From: Vibrio splendidus
GTDB taxonomy: Bacteria; Pseudomonadota; Gammaproteobacteria; Enterobacterales; Vibrionaceae
Assembly: GCF_001557875.1 (NCBI RefSeq)
Contig: NZ_LNRF01000006.1
Span: forward strand, 62,001-126,000
Direction: 5' to 3'
DNA length: 64,000 nucleotides
Below the pieces are notes generated by a model. It was given only the letters and a program-made list of their open reading frames with translations, was not told where the DNA came from and did not search any database. This document shows positions 27,316 through 43,005 of the stretch, piece by piece (positions within the stretch are counted from its first letter, which is position 1; each line of letters starts with the position of its first letter). Made by a program: the position numbers and the translations under genes.

Positions 27316-30300
27316 ATGGTAGATCAAGAGCAGAACTCACAGGGTCTGTATACTCCTGAATTGGAGCATGACGCTTGTGGTATCGGTTTTGTTGCGCATC
27401 TAAAGAATCGCAAATCTCATGATGTAGTAACTCAAGCACTCGATATGCTTGCACGTATGGAACACCGTGGCGGCCAAGGCTGCGATCCGTGTTCTGGTGA
27501 TGGTGCAGGTATCCTGCTACAGAAGCCGCACGAATTCTTACTAGAAGAAGCCGTAAAGCTTGGAATTAAGCTGCCATCTTTTGAAAAATATGGTGTTGGT
27601 GTTGTACTTTTCCCTAAAGATGAACACAAACGTGCACAGTGTCGTGACATTCTAGAACGCAATGCACAACGCCTTGAGTTAGAAGTTATCGGTTACCGTG
27701 AACTTCCAACTGACAATTCAATGATTGGTGCTGACCCACTAAGCACTGAACCTCAATTTGAACACGTATTTATTTCTGGCGGCCCTGGTATCACACCAGA
27801 AGAACTTGAGCGTAAACTGTATGTTCTACGTAACTACACGGTTCGTGTATGCCTAGAAAGCGTTTCAAATATCGGTGATGACTTCTACATCAACTCTATG
27901 TCTTACAAGACATTGGTGTACAAAGGTCAGCTAACAACTGAACAAGTTCCTCAGTACTTCCTAGACCTGCAAAACCCAACCATGGTGACAGCTCTAGCAC
28001 TTGTACACTCTCGCTTCTCTACCAATACATTCCCACGTTGGCGTCTAGCTCAGCCTTTCCGTTACATCGCGCATAATGGCGAAATCAATACGGTTCGCGG
28101 CAACCTGAACTGGATGAAAGCACGTGAAGCAATCCTAGAATCGGATCTGTTTACACAAGCTGAAATCGACATGCTACTGCCTATCTGTCAGGAAGGTAGT
28201 TCGGATTCATCAAACTTCGATATGGCGCTTGAGCTACTTGTTCTTTCAGGTCGTACTCTGCCACATGCGTTGATGATGATGATCCCGGAAGCATGGCAAG
28301 AAAACAAAAACATGGATCCGACTCGTCGCGCGTTCTACCAATACCACGCGAACGTTATGGAACCATGGGATGGCCCAGCATCTGTATGTTTCACCGATGG
28401 TGTTCAAGTAGGTGCAACACTTGACCGTAACGGTCTGCGTCCTTCTCGCTACACAGTAACTAAAGACGACTTCCTAGTAATGGCGTCTGAGTCTGGTGTT
28501 GTTGAGATCGCACCTGAAAACGTTGAGTACCGTGGTCGTCTACAACCAGGTCGTATTTTTGTTGCTGACCTTGAGCAAGGTCGTATCATTTCTGATGAAG
28601 AAGTGAAAGACAGCATTGCTAAAGCACAACCTTACGAAAAGTGGGTTGAAGAGAACCTTCTGAGCCTGAAAAAGCTACCAGATGCGAGCAACGAATTTAG
28701 CCAACCTTCTCCAGAGAAACTTCTCCACAAACAACAATCGTTTGGCGTGAGCTCTGAAGAAGTAAACGAAATTATTCTACCTCTTGCGAAAACAGGCTAC
28801 GAGCCACTTTCTGCAATGGGTGCTGACTGGCCGCTAGCGATTCTGTCTCACCAATCGCAGCACCTTTCAAACTACTTCAAACAGTTGTTTGCACAAGTAA
28901 CCAACCCGCCAATCGACCCGATTCGTGAGCGCATGGTTATGTCTCTGAATACTTACCTAGGTAAAGACCAGAACTTACTTGCTGAAACACCTGAGCACTG
29001 TCAAAAAGTAGAACTTGAGTCTCCAGTACTGTCTAACTCAGAGTTAGAAAAACTGCGTGCAATCGATAACGAGCACCTTCAAGCGAAGACGCTGGACATC
29101 GTATTCCAAGCAAATGGCGACCAAGGTAAGTTAGAGCGCGCACTTAAGCGTATCTGCCAATACGCAGAAGACGCAGTGATTGATGGCTACTCTATCATCC
29201 TACTGACAGACCGTGCGGTTAACTCTAACCATGCCGCTATTCCAGCAATGCTGGCTGTTGGTGCGGTTCACCACCACCTAATCCGTAAAGGTCTACGCGC
29301 TAAGTGTGACATCGTTGTTGAAACGGGTGACGCTCGTGAGACACACCACTTTGCAACGCTTATCGGTTACGGTGCGAACGCAGTTAACCCGTACCTAGTT
29401 ATTGAAACGATTGTTGAACTGCAACGTACGAAGAAGCTAGATCCAAACGTACACCCACGTGAGTTATTCGATAACTATCGTAAAGGTGTTAACGGCGGTC
29501 TACTTAAGATCTTCTCTAAGATGGGGATCTCTACGCTGCAGTCTTACCACGGTGCACAAATCTTTGAAGCACTTGGTGTTAGCAAATCAGTGGTTGAAAA
29601 ATACTTCACAGGTACTGTTTCTCGTATCCAAGGTCTAACGATCGACGATATCGCGCGAGAAGTACTGGTTCGTCACCGTGTTGGTTACCCAGCTCGTGAA
29701 ATCCCAGCTCAGATCCTTGATGTTGGTGGTGTTTACCAGTGGAAACAACGTGGCGAGAAGCACCTATTCAACCCTGAAACGATTTCTCTACTTCAAGAAT
29801 CAACGCGTAACAAAGATTACGGCCAGTTCAAGAAGTACGCAAAAGCAGTCGATGACCAAGGCGACAACGCAGCAACACTACGTAGCCAACTGGATTTCAT
29901 CAAGAACCCTGCAGGCTCTATTCCTCTAGCAGAAGTAGAACCAATCGAGAATATCCTTAAGCGTTTCGCAACCGGCGCAATGAGCTTTGGTTCAATCTCG
30001 CATGAGGCTCACTCAACACTGGCTGTTGCGATGAACCGCATTGGCGCGAAATCAAACTCAGGTGAAGGTGGTGAAGATCCAGCACGTTTCGAACGTAAAG
30101 AAAATGGCGACTGGGAACGTTCAGCAATCAAACAGGTGGCTTCTGGTCGCTTTGGTGTAACGTCTTACTACCTATCTAACGCTGATGAGCTACAAATCAA
30201 GATGGCTCAAGGTGCGAAACCTGGCGAAGGTGGTCAACTACCAGGTGATAAGGTTGATGACTGGATCGGCGCAACTCGTCACTCGACTCCGGGCGTAGGT

Positions 30301-31863
30301 CTTATTTCTCCACCGCCACACCACGATATCTACTCAATCGAAGATTTAGCTCAGCTGATCTACGATCTGAAAAACGCGAACCGTAACGGCCGTGTCAACG
30401 TGAAGCTAGTATCGGAAGCAGGCGTAGGTACGATTGCATCTGGTGTAGCGAAAGCGAAAGCTGACGTGGTACTTATCGCAGGTTTTGATGGTGGTACGGG
30501 TGCATCTCCGATGTCTTCTATCCGTCACACAGGTCTGCCTTGGGAACTGGGTCTAGCGGAAACTCACCAAACACTACTGAAAAATGGCCTACGTAACCGT
30601 ATCGTTGTTCAGTCTGATGGTCAGATGAAAACACCACGTGACCTTGCAGTAGCAACGTTACTTGGCGCTGAAGAATGGGGCGTAGCAACAGCAGCTCTAG
30701 TTGTTGAAGGCTGTATCATGATGCGTAAGTGTCACAAGAATACATGTCCTGTTGGTATCGCAACACAGAACAAAACTCTGCGTGAGCGTTTCGACGGCCG
30801 CGTAGAAGACGTAGTCACTTTCTTCCAATACATGGCTGAAGGTCTGCGTGAAGTAATGGCTGAACTTGGCTTCCGCTCTATCGATGAGATGGTTGGTCAA
30901 TCGCACAAACTTAAAGTTCGTGATGACATCGGTCACTGGAAGTACAAGAACCTAGATCTAACACCGGTACTGCACATCGAGCAGGCGCGTGAAGAAGATG
31001 GTATCTACAACCAGACACAACAAAACCACAACCTAGAAGACGTTCTAGACCGCAAGTTGATTCAAGCGGCGATTCCAGCTCTTGAGAAAGGCGAAGCGGT
31101 TACCGCTCAGTTCCCTATCATCAACACGGACCGTTCAGCAGGCACCATGCTGTCGAACGAAATCTCGAAGGTTTACAAAGACCAAGGTTTACCACAGCCA
31201 ATGAACGTTAAGTTCCACGGTAGTGCTGGCCAATCTTTCGGTGCGTTCCTTGCGAAAGGCGTTAAGTTCGAAGTAGAAGGCGACGCGAACGATTACTGGG
31301 GTAAAGGTCTGTCTGGCGGTACGTTGGTACTGTACCCAGATGCGAAATCGACTATCGTTGCTGAAGACAACATCGTGGTAGGTAACGTATGTTTCTACGG
31401 CGCGACTTCAGGTGAATCTTTCATTCGCGGTATGGCTGGCGAACGTTTCTGTGTTCGTAACTCTGGCGCGAAGGTTGTTGTTGAAGGCGTTGGTGACCAC
31501 GGTTGTGAATACATGACTGGTGGTGTTGCAATTATCCTCGGCTCAACAGGTCGTAACTTTGCTGCTGGTATGAGTGGCGGTGTTGCCTATGTTTGGGATA
31601 AAGCGGGTGACTTCGAAACCAAGCTTAACTCTGAACTTGTAGACCTAGATCCAATTGAACAAGAAGATAAAGATCTTCTACTAGATATGCTAACCAAGCA
31701 TGTTGAATTCACAGGAAGTGAAGTTGCTCAGTCTTTCCTAGACAACTTTGAAGCAAGTGTTGCATCACTGATTAAAGTCATGCCACGCGACTACAAAGCG
31801 GTTCTTGAAAAGCGTAAAGCTGAAGCACAACAGGCACAAACGGAAGAAGTGGAGGCAGTATAA
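27316..31863 (+). CDS. gltB: Glutamate synthase (NADPH) large subunit, copy 1
   Basis: Transfers the amide of glutamine to 2-oxoglutarate, giving two glutamates; GOGAT arm of ammonia assimilation. In 1515 aa: propeptide of 20 residues then catalytic Cys21 (DACGIGFVAH), class II glutamine amidotransferase domain (to about 440), central domain, FMN synthase domain with [25 protein letters not shown] and the 3Fe-4S cysteines in CIMMRKCHKNTC, and the C-terminal beta-helix domain (FHGSAGQSFGAF). Preceded by AAGGA. It overlaps gltD1 by one base (TAATG). It belongs to a lineage different from the E. coli-like copy 2. Confidence 0.95.
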   Translation: MVDQEQNSQGLYTPELEHDACGIGFVAHLKNRKSHDVVTQALDMLARMEHRGGQGCDPCSGDGAGILLQKPHEFLLEEAVKLGIKLPSFEKYGVGVVLFPKDEHKRAQCRDILERNAQRLELEVIGYRELPTDNSMIGADPLSTEPQFEHVFISGGPGITPEELERKLYVLRNYTVRVCLESVSNIGDDFYINSMSYKTLVYKGQLTTEQVPQYFLDLQNPTMVTALALVHSRFSTNTFPRWRLAQPFRYIAHNGEINTVRGNLNWMKAREAILESDLFTQAEIDMLLPICQEGSSDSSNFDMALELLVLSGRTLPHALMMMIPEAWQENKNMDPTRRAFYQYHANVMEPWDGPASVCFTDGVQVGATLDRNGLRPSRYTVTKDDFLVMASESGVVEIAPENVEYRGRLQPGRIFVADLEQGRIISDEEVKDSIAKAQPYEKWVEENLLSLKKLPDASNEFSQPSPEKLLHKQQSFGVSSEEVNEIILPLAKTGYEPLSAMGADWPLAILSHQSQHLSNYFKQLFAQVTNPPIDPIRERMVMSLNTYLGKDQNLLAETPEHCQKVELESPVLSNSELEKLRAIDNEHLQAKTLDIVFQANGDQGKLERALKRICQYAEDAVIDGYSIILLTDRAVNSNHAAIPAMLAVGAVHHHLIRKGLRAKCDIVVETGDARETHHFATLIGYGANAVNPYLVIETIVELQRTKKLDPNVHPRELFDNYRKGVNGGLLKIFSKMGISTLQSYHGAQIFEALGVSKSVVEKYFTGTVSRIQGLTIDDIAREVLVRHRVGYPAREIPAQILDVGGVYQWKQRGEKHLFNPETISLLQESTRNKDYGQFKKYAKAVDDQGDNAATLRSQLDFIKNPAGSIPLAEVEPIENILKRFATGAMSFGSISHEAHSTLAVAMNRIGAKSNSGEGGEDPARFERKENGDWERSAIKQVASGRFGVTSYYLSNADELQIKMAQGAKPGEGGQLPGDKVDDWIGATRHSTPGVGLISPPPHHDIYSIEDLAQLIYDLKNANRNGRVNVKLVSEAGVGTIASGVAKAKADVVLIAGFDGGTGASPMSSIRHTGLPWELGLAETHQTLLKNGLRNRIVVQSDGQMKTPRDLAVATLLGAEEWGVATAALVVEGCIMMRKCHKNTCPVGIATQNKTLRERFDGRVEDVVTFFQYMAEGLREVMAELGFRSIDEMVGQSHKLKVRDDIGHWKYKNLDLTPVLHIEQAREEDGIYNQTQQNHNLEDVLDRKLIQAAIPALEKGEAVTAQFPIINTDRSAGTMLSNEISKVYKDQGLPQPMNVKFHGSAGQSFGAFLAKGVKFEVEGDANDYWGKGLSGGTLVLYPDAKSTIVAEDNIVVGNVCFYGATSGESFIRGMAGERFCVRNSGAKVVVEGVGDHGCEYMTGGVAIILGSTGRNFAAGMSGGVAYVWDKAGDFETKLNSELVDLDPIEQEDKDLLLDMLTKHVEFTGSEVAQSFLDNFEASVASLIKVMPRDYKAVLEKRKAEAQQAQTEEVEAV

Positions 31864-33332
31864 TGGGTAAGCCTACTGGATTTTTAGAACACGGTCGTGA
31901 GCTTCCAAAGAAGCTCGACCCGTCAGTTCGAATTGAAGACAACAAAGAGTTCGTACTTAACGAAGAGTTTGGTGACAAAATCAATACTCAAGCCTCTCGT
32001 TGTATGGACTGTGGCGTACCTTTCTGTCACAGCGGTTGTCCGATTGGTAACATCATCCCAGAATTCAATGACGCGGTTTACCGTGACAGCTGGGAAGAGG
32101 CTTGGAACATCCTAAGCTCTACCAACAACTTCCCTGAATTTACGGGTCGTGTGTGTCCTTCTCCTTGTGAGAGTGCTTGTGTACTAGGTATTAACCAAGA
32201 CCCAATCACTATCTGTAATATCGAGAAAACAATTGTAGAAACTGCGTACCGTGAAGGGTACGCAAAACCAAAAACACCTCGCTCTCGCACGGGTAAAACC
32301 GTAGCGATTGTTGGCTCTGGCCCTGCAGGTCTAGCCGCAGCCGAGCAGCTAAACAGTGCAGGTCACTCAGTGACAGTATTTGAACGTGATGAGAAAGTCG
32401 GTGGTCTACTGCGCTTCGGTATCCCTGATTTCAAACTGGGCATGGACGTGATTGATCGCAAGATCAACCTAATGGCTGAAGCAGGCGTTGAGTTTAAAGT
32501 TAACCAACACATTGGTGTTGATGTTAATGCTCAACAACTGCGCCAAGAGTTTGATGTGGTATTGCTAACTGGTGGTTCTACGGTTCCACGTGACTTACCA
32601 ATCCCGGGACGCGAATTGAAAGGCGTTCACTTTGCCATGGAGTTCCTTGGTCAAAACAACCGCCGTGCTAACGACTTAGACCTTAAGACTGAAGAGATTC
32701 ACGCTAAAGATAAGCACATTGTGGTTATCGGTGGTGGTGATACAGGCTCTGACTGTGTAGGCACATCAAACCGTCACAAAGCAGCAAGCATTACTCAGGT
32801 TGAGATCATGCCGATCCCACCAGAGAAACGCCCAGCAAACATGCCTTGGCCCCAATACCCAATGATCATGAAGACCACGACTTCTCATGAAGAAGGCTGT
32901 GAACGTCACTGGAACATCTTGACTAAAGAGTTCATCGGTAACGATCAAGGTCAAGTGACGGGTCTACGTATTGCTGACATCGTTTGGCAAGATGCGAAAC
33001 CAGGTGAGCGTCCAGGTTTTGATGAAGTCGCGAACTCTGAGCGTGTTATTCCTTGTGACATGGCATTCCTAGCAATGGGCTTCTTACACCCAGAGCCAAC
33101 CGGTGTGCTTGCTCAACTAGACATAAAACTGGACGAGCGCGGTAACGTCGCTTCTGAAGGTTTTGCAACGAACCAGAAAGGCGTTTTCGCTGCTGGTGAT
33201 ATGCGTACTGGTCAATCTCTAGTTGTACGTTGTATTAATGAAGGTCGTGAATGTGCAATTGCCATTGATGACTTCTTAATGGGTAACTCAAACTTAGAAG
33301 CGAAAGCAGATTCACTCATGCTTTCCGCATAA
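31863..33332 (+). CDS. gltD: Glutamate synthase small subunit, copy 1
   Basis: FAD and [4Fe-4S] subunit passing electrons from NADPH to GltB. 489 aa: two Cys clusters near the N-terminus (CMDCGVPFCHSGCP; CPSPCESAC), FAD-binding [13 protein letters not shown], second nucleotide-binding fold VVIGGGDTGSDC, and C-terminal GDMRTGQSLVV. The middle has a long MPPRxxxWPxYP insertion (PANMPWPQYPMIMKTTTS), as in plant- and actinobacteria-like GltD, not in E. coli GltD. Translationally coupled to gltB1. Confidence 0.94.
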   Translation: MGKPTGFLEHGRELPKKLDPSVRIEDNKEFVLNEEFGDKINTQASRCMDCGVPFCHSGCPIGNIIPEFNDAVYRDSWEEAWNILSSTNNFPEFTGRVCPSPCESACVLGINQDPITICNIEKTIVETAYREGYAKPKTPRSRTGKTVAIVGSGPAGLAAAEQLNSAGHSVTVFERDEKVGGLLRFGIPDFKLGMDVIDRKINLMAEAGVEFKVNQHIGVDVNAQQLRQEFDVVLLTGGSTVPRDLPIPGRELKGVHFAMEFLGQNNRRANDLDLKTEEIHAKDKHIVVIGGGDTGSDCVGTSNRHKAASITQVEIMPIPPEKRPANMPWPQYPMIMKTTTSHEEGCERHWNILTKEFIGNDQGQVTGLRIADIVWQDAKPGERPGFDEVANSERVIPCDMAFLAMGFLHPEPTGVLAQLDIKLDERGNVASEGFATNQKGVFAAGDMRTGQSLVVRCINEGRECAIAIDDFLMGNSNLEAKADSLMLSA

Positions 33333-33341
33333 TATTTCTCG

Positions 33342-33364
33342 GGCTAACGTCAATGACGTTAGCC
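33342..33364 (+). repeat. Inverted repeat after gltD1
   Basis: GGCTAACGTCA (33342-33352) and its exact complement (33354-33364) flank one base, 10 nt after the gltD1 stop. No T-run follows. Possible mRNA 3'-end protecting hairpin. Confidence 0.6.
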
Positions 33365-33401
33365 TAGAGGAAAAGCAACACCCTTCCTAACTTTTATATT
33401 T

Positions 33402-33428
33402 GGCTAGCACTCGATGCTAGCCTTTTTT
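33402..33428 (+). terminator. Intrinsic terminator of gltB1D1
   Basis: GGCTAGCA (33402-33409) pairs with TGCTAGCC (33415-33422), five-base loop, then six T. Confidence 0.9.
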
Positions 33429-33777
33429 CTCTCTGCTTTCTGGCTCTTACGATATTCCCCTCGCTGTACATGTTAAATCTTATTAACATCTATCTATTAT
33501 ATCCCTTTGATATCACTCTACTATTTTAGATTATTACGTGGTTAATCGCGTTTACGCATGATAATTAACCATGAACTTGACCTTAAACACAATTAGCTAT
33601 ACGTTGTAAAGCTGGTGAAAATAAAACCAATAGGTTTTGTTAACACAACCGATAACGTTTTAACTAGCTAAAACAAACAATCAGTTTATGTAAGAACAAG
33701 CTTATAAAAAATAACAAGTATATGAATAGTTAGTCATTTACTGTCTGGATGACAGAGAAGCAAAAGGGAGAATTGCA
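33429..33777 (+). other. Promoter region of gltB2D2 with a dyad
   Basis: AT-rich spacer between the two gltBD operons. It holds an inverted repeat GGTTAAT-N17-ATTAACC (33540-33546, 33564-33570) with a small inner GCG/CGC pair, a possible operator or hairpin. No small gene seen. The separating terminator and this spacer imply independent regulation of copy 2. Confidence 0.45.
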
Positions 33778-39670
<5,893 letters not shown>

Positions 39671-39708
39671 TTGGTTAAGGTTTCCTTTATTACTCAGTTC
39701 GTTACTAT

Positions 39709-39738
39709 AAAAAAGGATCCAATGATGGATCCTTTTTT
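39709..39738 (+). terminator. Intrinsic terminator of gltB2D2
   Basis: Perfect 12-bp stem (39709-39720 with 39727-39738), loop of six, ending in a T-run on the plus strand. Confidence 0.9.
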
Positions 39739-39844
39739 GAATTAGATACGTTTATTACAAGCATAACGAAAATACGTGAAACAATCGCAAAGTAACCAAT
39801 ACCCAGAACTACGATTGGTATAAAACAACGCCATAGGAAACACT

Positions 39845-40273
39845 ATGAAAAAAGCCGCTCTCCTCTCGCTATCTCTTTTCACTTTAACCGCTTGCAGCCA
39901 AGGAATCACGGACATGAAAGACAGAACCTCATCACCTTGTGGTAACAAACCCAATTGCGTATCAACACAAGATGACCGTGAACAACATACTTTGGCTGCA
40001 TTTGAGTTATCAGATTCAGCAAGCTTGGATGCGATTGAGCAGGTTGCGCTAACCTTACCAGGTTCGAAAACCGCGAGTAAAACAGAAGATTACCTGCGTG
40101 TGGAATGTACTTCCCGCATCATGCGCTTTGTCGATGACCTAGAACTAAAAATCACTGGTGACAAACTGATCGTGCGTTCAGAGTCTCGTACTGGCCATTC
40201 TGATTTTGGCGTAAACCGAAAACGTGCTGAACAACTTCGTACTAGCTTGAAAAGCGAAGGCCTAATCAAATAG
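39845..40273 (+). CDS. DUF1499 domain lipoprotein
   Basis: 142 aa with a lipobox LTAC at about 14-17 after a short hydrophobic core. The remainder matches the DUF1499 pattern: CGNKPNCVSTQ at the front, a paired-strand region with VECTSRIMRFVDDLEL, and RSESRTGHSDFGVNRKRAE at the end. Function unknown; cell-envelope location follows from the signal. AGGAAA precedes the start. Independent of the following mtnN by a 127-bp gap with a hairpin. Confidence 0.85.
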   Translation: MKKAALLSLSLFTLTACSQGITDMKDRTSSPCGNKPNCVSTQDDREQHTLAAFELSDSASLDAIEQVALTLPGSKTASKTEDYLRVECTSRIMRFVDDLELKITGDKLIVRSESRTGHSDFGVNRKRAEQLRTSLKSEGLIK

Positions 40274-40306
40274 ATAAAAGAATACGCAGATAAATCGCTG
40301 CTATTC

Positions 40307-40349
40307 GGATGAGAAGTGCCTCTGGGCAGTCGCTCGACACTTCTTATCC
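40307..40349 (+). repeat. Inverted repeat between the DUF1499 gene and mtnN
   Basis: GGATGAGAAGTG (40307-40318) pairs with CACTTCTTATCC (40338-40349), 12 bp with one G-U pair, loop of 19. It has no T-run, so a leader hairpin or 3'-end element is more likely than a plain terminator. Confidence 0.5.
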
Positions 40350-40400
40350 ATGCTACAATTTCACTCTACTGTTTAAATATTATTTATTAAGAGACTACAC

Positions 40401-41096
40401 ATGAAAATCGGCATCATTGGCGCAATGGAGCAAGAAGTTGCGATCCTAAAAGCAGCAATTTCAGACATTACTGAAGTTAATAAAGGCGGTTGTACCTTTT
40501 TCTCTGGTCAGCTAAATGGTGTTGACGTTGTTTTGCTTCAATCTGGCATTGGTAAAGTAGCAGCGGCTGTTGGTACTTCTATCCTACTAAGCGAATACCA
40601 ACCAGACGTGGTACTAAACACAGGCTCTGCTGGCGGTTTTGATTCAACACTGAACCTTGGCGATGTTGTTATCTCTACAGAAGTTCGTCACCACGATGCA
40701 GACGTTACGGCCTTCGGTTACGAAATCGGCCAAATGGCAGGTCAACCTGCAGCGTTCAAAGCAGACGACAAGCTGATGGCCGTTGCTGAGCAAGCACTAG
40801 CACAAATGGAAGATAAGCATGCAGTTCGCGGTCTTATCTGTACTGGCGACGCATTTGTTTGCACAGCAGAACACCAAGAGTTCATCCGTAAGCACTTCCC
40901 GTCTGTGGTTGCTGTAGAAATGGAAGCTTCTGCGATTGCTCAAGCTTGTCACCAGTTCCAAGTACCATTTGTGGTTGTTCGTGCAATCTCTGATGTTGCA
41001 GACAAAGAATCACCAATGAGTTTTGAAGAGTTCCTGCCACTCGCAGCGCAAAGCTCTTCTGAAATGGTTATCAAAATGGTTGCCCTACTAAAGTAA
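40401..41096 (+). CDS. mtnN: 5'-Methylthioadenosine/S-adenosylhomocysteine nucleosidase
   Basis: Cleaves MTA and SAH in methionine salvage and in autoinducer-2 synthesis. 231 aa; the start [16 protein letters not shown], the SAG motif [16 protein letters not shown], and [12 protein letters not shown] with catalytic Glu, then [13 protein letters not shown] with catalytic Asp. First gene of a group (mtnN-CbiB-like-btuF-TRIC) on one strand with short gaps, similar to E. coli mtn-btuF-yadS. Confidence 0.96.
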   Translation: MKIGIIGAMEQEVAILKAAISDITEVNKGGCTFFSGQLNGVDVVLLQSGIGKVAAAVGTSILLSEYQPDVVLNTGSAGGFDSTLNLGDVVISTEVRHHDADVTAFGYEIGQMAGQPAAFKADDKLMAVAEQALAQMEDKHAVRGLICTGDAFVCTAEHQEFIRKHFPSVVAVEMEASAIAQACHQFQVPFVVVRAISDVADKESPMSFEEFLPLAAQSSSEMVIKMVALLK

Positions 41097-41106
41097 GCGA
41101 CTAGAC

Positions 41107-42060
41107 ATGCAAACACTGTTTGATCAGGTATTTGCAAATGGCGTGCTCCTTGTGATGTGGGGAGCACTGCTTTTTCATTTAATTTTACCTATACCCCATG
41201 CCGCACACCCCACGACCTTATGGCATAAGTTTGCTGAGCTTTTAGCAAGCAAGGTTAATAACAACCACAACTACTCCCAAAGCTTAATCTCAGGCACATT
41301 AGCCTGGGGGCTAATGGTACTGCCGACTCTGGTTATTCTATTGGCTCTGCAACCATTGGTTTGGCAATCTCAACTGTTTGAATTAGCACTGTTATTACTC
41401 GCGATTGATTGGCGCAATAATGAAAAGCTGGCTAACCAACTGATCAAAGCACTTGGCCGAGAAGATAAAGCGGCCGCACGTCAGTTACTGGCTCCGATTG
41501 TCAATCGTCAGACTGAATCACTTTCATCACTTGGCCTAGGCAAAGCCGCCACAGAAACCATCATCATGGGTTACGCTCGTAACGTGGTTTGTGTATTGTT
41601 CTGGTACGCCATTGGTGGTGGAGTCGCCGCGTTAATGTATCGCCTTGTGGTCGAGTTAGCTCGAGCTTGGTCACCAAGTCGCAAGCTATTTTCTCCATTT
41701 GGCTCAACGGCTATCAAGATCGTCGCTATCCTAGAATTTATACCGATGCGTTTGTTTGCTTTGATGATCGCATGTGGTGATAAAGCAACACACACATTTA
41801 AGATGATGCTAGTCCAAAGTCGCTCTTGGCCACTGCCCGGCCCTGCATGGTTAATCACAGCCGTTGGCAACAAGCTTGAACTATCATTGGGTGGCCCTGC
41901 GATTTACGACAACACCAAAGCCATTCGTGCAAAATTAGGCGGAAGAATCGCCCCATCAGCCCTGCATCTGTCTCAGGTTCAGAAACTACTATTTGGTCGC
42001 ATCGCTATCTGGATGTTTTTACAAAGCCTAGCCTTACTATTTGTTCACCAAGGGATTTAG
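41107..42060 (+). CDS. CbiB/CobD-like cobalamin biosynthesis family membrane protein
   Basis: 317 aa, with several membrane segments and the overall CbiB layout: HPTTLWHKFAELL near the start, VNRQTESLSSLG, ATETIIMGYARNVVCVLFWYA, SPFGSTAIKIV, and PGPAWLITAVG. CbiB joins the aminopropanol arm to cobyric acid. Here the usual Arg-Asp-Thr is RQT, and the Asn-Thr-Leu-Asp stretch around the sixth segment reads VVELARAW, so key acidic residues look altered. It sits 10 bp after mtnN and 1 bp before btuF, placing it in B12 uptake. It may be a paralogue with changed function; a canonical enzyme is less likely. Confidence 0.75.
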   Translation: MQTLFDQVFANGVLLVMWGALLFHLILPIPHAAHPTTLWHKFAELLASKVNNNHNYSQSLISGTLAWGLMVLPTLVILLALQPLVWQSQLFELALLLLAIDWRNNEKLANQLIKALGREDKAAARQLLAPIVNRQTESLSSLGLGKAATETIIMGYARNVVCVLFWYAIGGGVAALMYRLVVELARAWSPSRKLFSPFGSTAIKIVAILEFIPMRLFALMIACGDKATHTFKMMLVQSRSWPLPGPAWLITAVGNKLELSLGGPAIYDNTKAIRAKLGGRIAPSALHLSQVQKLLFGRIAIWMFLQSLALLFVHQGI

Positions 42061-42061
42061 A

Positions 42062-42931
42062 GTGAAACATTCAGCACTTGTTACAAGCCTTACTATTTTG
42101 TCTTCCAGCTTATGGCTGCCTTTATCATTTGCAGAAGAAGCACCTCTGACTCAAGAAAAAGTACAGCCAGCTCAACGCGTGGTCAGCCTTGCTCCTCACG
42201 CTACTGAGCTCGCGTACAGCGCTGGTTTAGGCGACAACCTTGTAGCCGTAAGTGAACGAAGTGATTACCCACCACAAGCAGACCAGCTTGAAAAAGTGGC
42301 AAACTATCAAGGCATCAAGGTTGAGAAGATCATCGCACTTCAGCCTGATTTGATTCTTGCGTGGCCAGCCGGAAATCCGCCCAGAGAACTAGCAAAACTA
42401 GAGCAATTTGGTTTTAATATTTACTACTCCAAAACCAAAAGCCTAGACAGTATCGCAACCAATATTGAACAACTGAGCCAATACGCTAGCGATCCAAGTA
42501 TTGGCGAAAATAACGCTCAACAATACAGAGAGCAGCTCAACGCGTTAAGACTAAAATACAAAGATGCTGAGCCAGTAAACTACTTCTACCAACTCAGTGA
42601 GAAGCCGATCATCACTGTTGCTCAAGGGCACTGGCCAAGTGAGGTGTTTGAGTTTTGTGGTGGCCACAATATTTTTGAAGACAGTGCTTCCCCCTATCCG
42701 CAAGTTGGTATTGAACAAGTTGTATTAAGAAAACCGCAAGTGATCTTCACTTCTCAGCACGCGATTGAGAATGGAACCATGTGGCAAACATGGGAAGATG
42801 AGATCCCAGCAGTTGCTCAAAATCAGATTTGGTCACTCAATTCTGACTGGATTAATCGCCCGACAACGAGAACTTTGAATGCGATCCAACAAGTGTGCGA
42901 TTTCTTCGATAGAGCTAGGCAAAATCACTAA
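42062..42931 (+). CDS. btuF: Vitamin B12-binding protein BtuF
   Basis: Periplasmic B12-binding component of the BtuCDF ABC transporter. 289 aa from a GTG at 42062 with AAGGGA upstream; the longer frame from 42041 has no signal. N-terminal signal peptide (about 1-23) is followed by RVVSLAPHATELAYSAGLG, VAVSERSDYP, LQPDLILAWPAGNP, and C-terminal VVLRKPQVIF and WINRPTTR, all BtuF features. Directly downstream of the CbiB-like gene. No BtuC or BtuD is in this window. Confidence 0.93.
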   Translation: MKHSALVTSLTILSSSLWLPLSFAEEAPLTQEKVQPAQRVVSLAPHATELAYSAGLGDNLVAVSERSDYPPQADQLEKVANYQGIKVEKIIALQPDLILAWPAGNPPRELAKLEQFGFNIYYSKTKSLDSIATNIEQLSQYASDPSIGENNAQQYREQLNALRLKYKDAEPVNYFYQLSEKPIITVAQGHWPSEVFEFCGGHNIFEDSASPYPQVGIEQVVLRKPQVIFTSQHAIENGTMWQTWEDEIPAVAQNQIWSLNSDWINRPTTRTLNAIQQVCDFFDRARQNH

Positions 42932-43005
42932 CTATTTGCTGCGTTTTTTCGTACAATTCGCCACCGACCTGTCCCTACAATTTTAACTATAAGAGCACCA
43001 GTATC

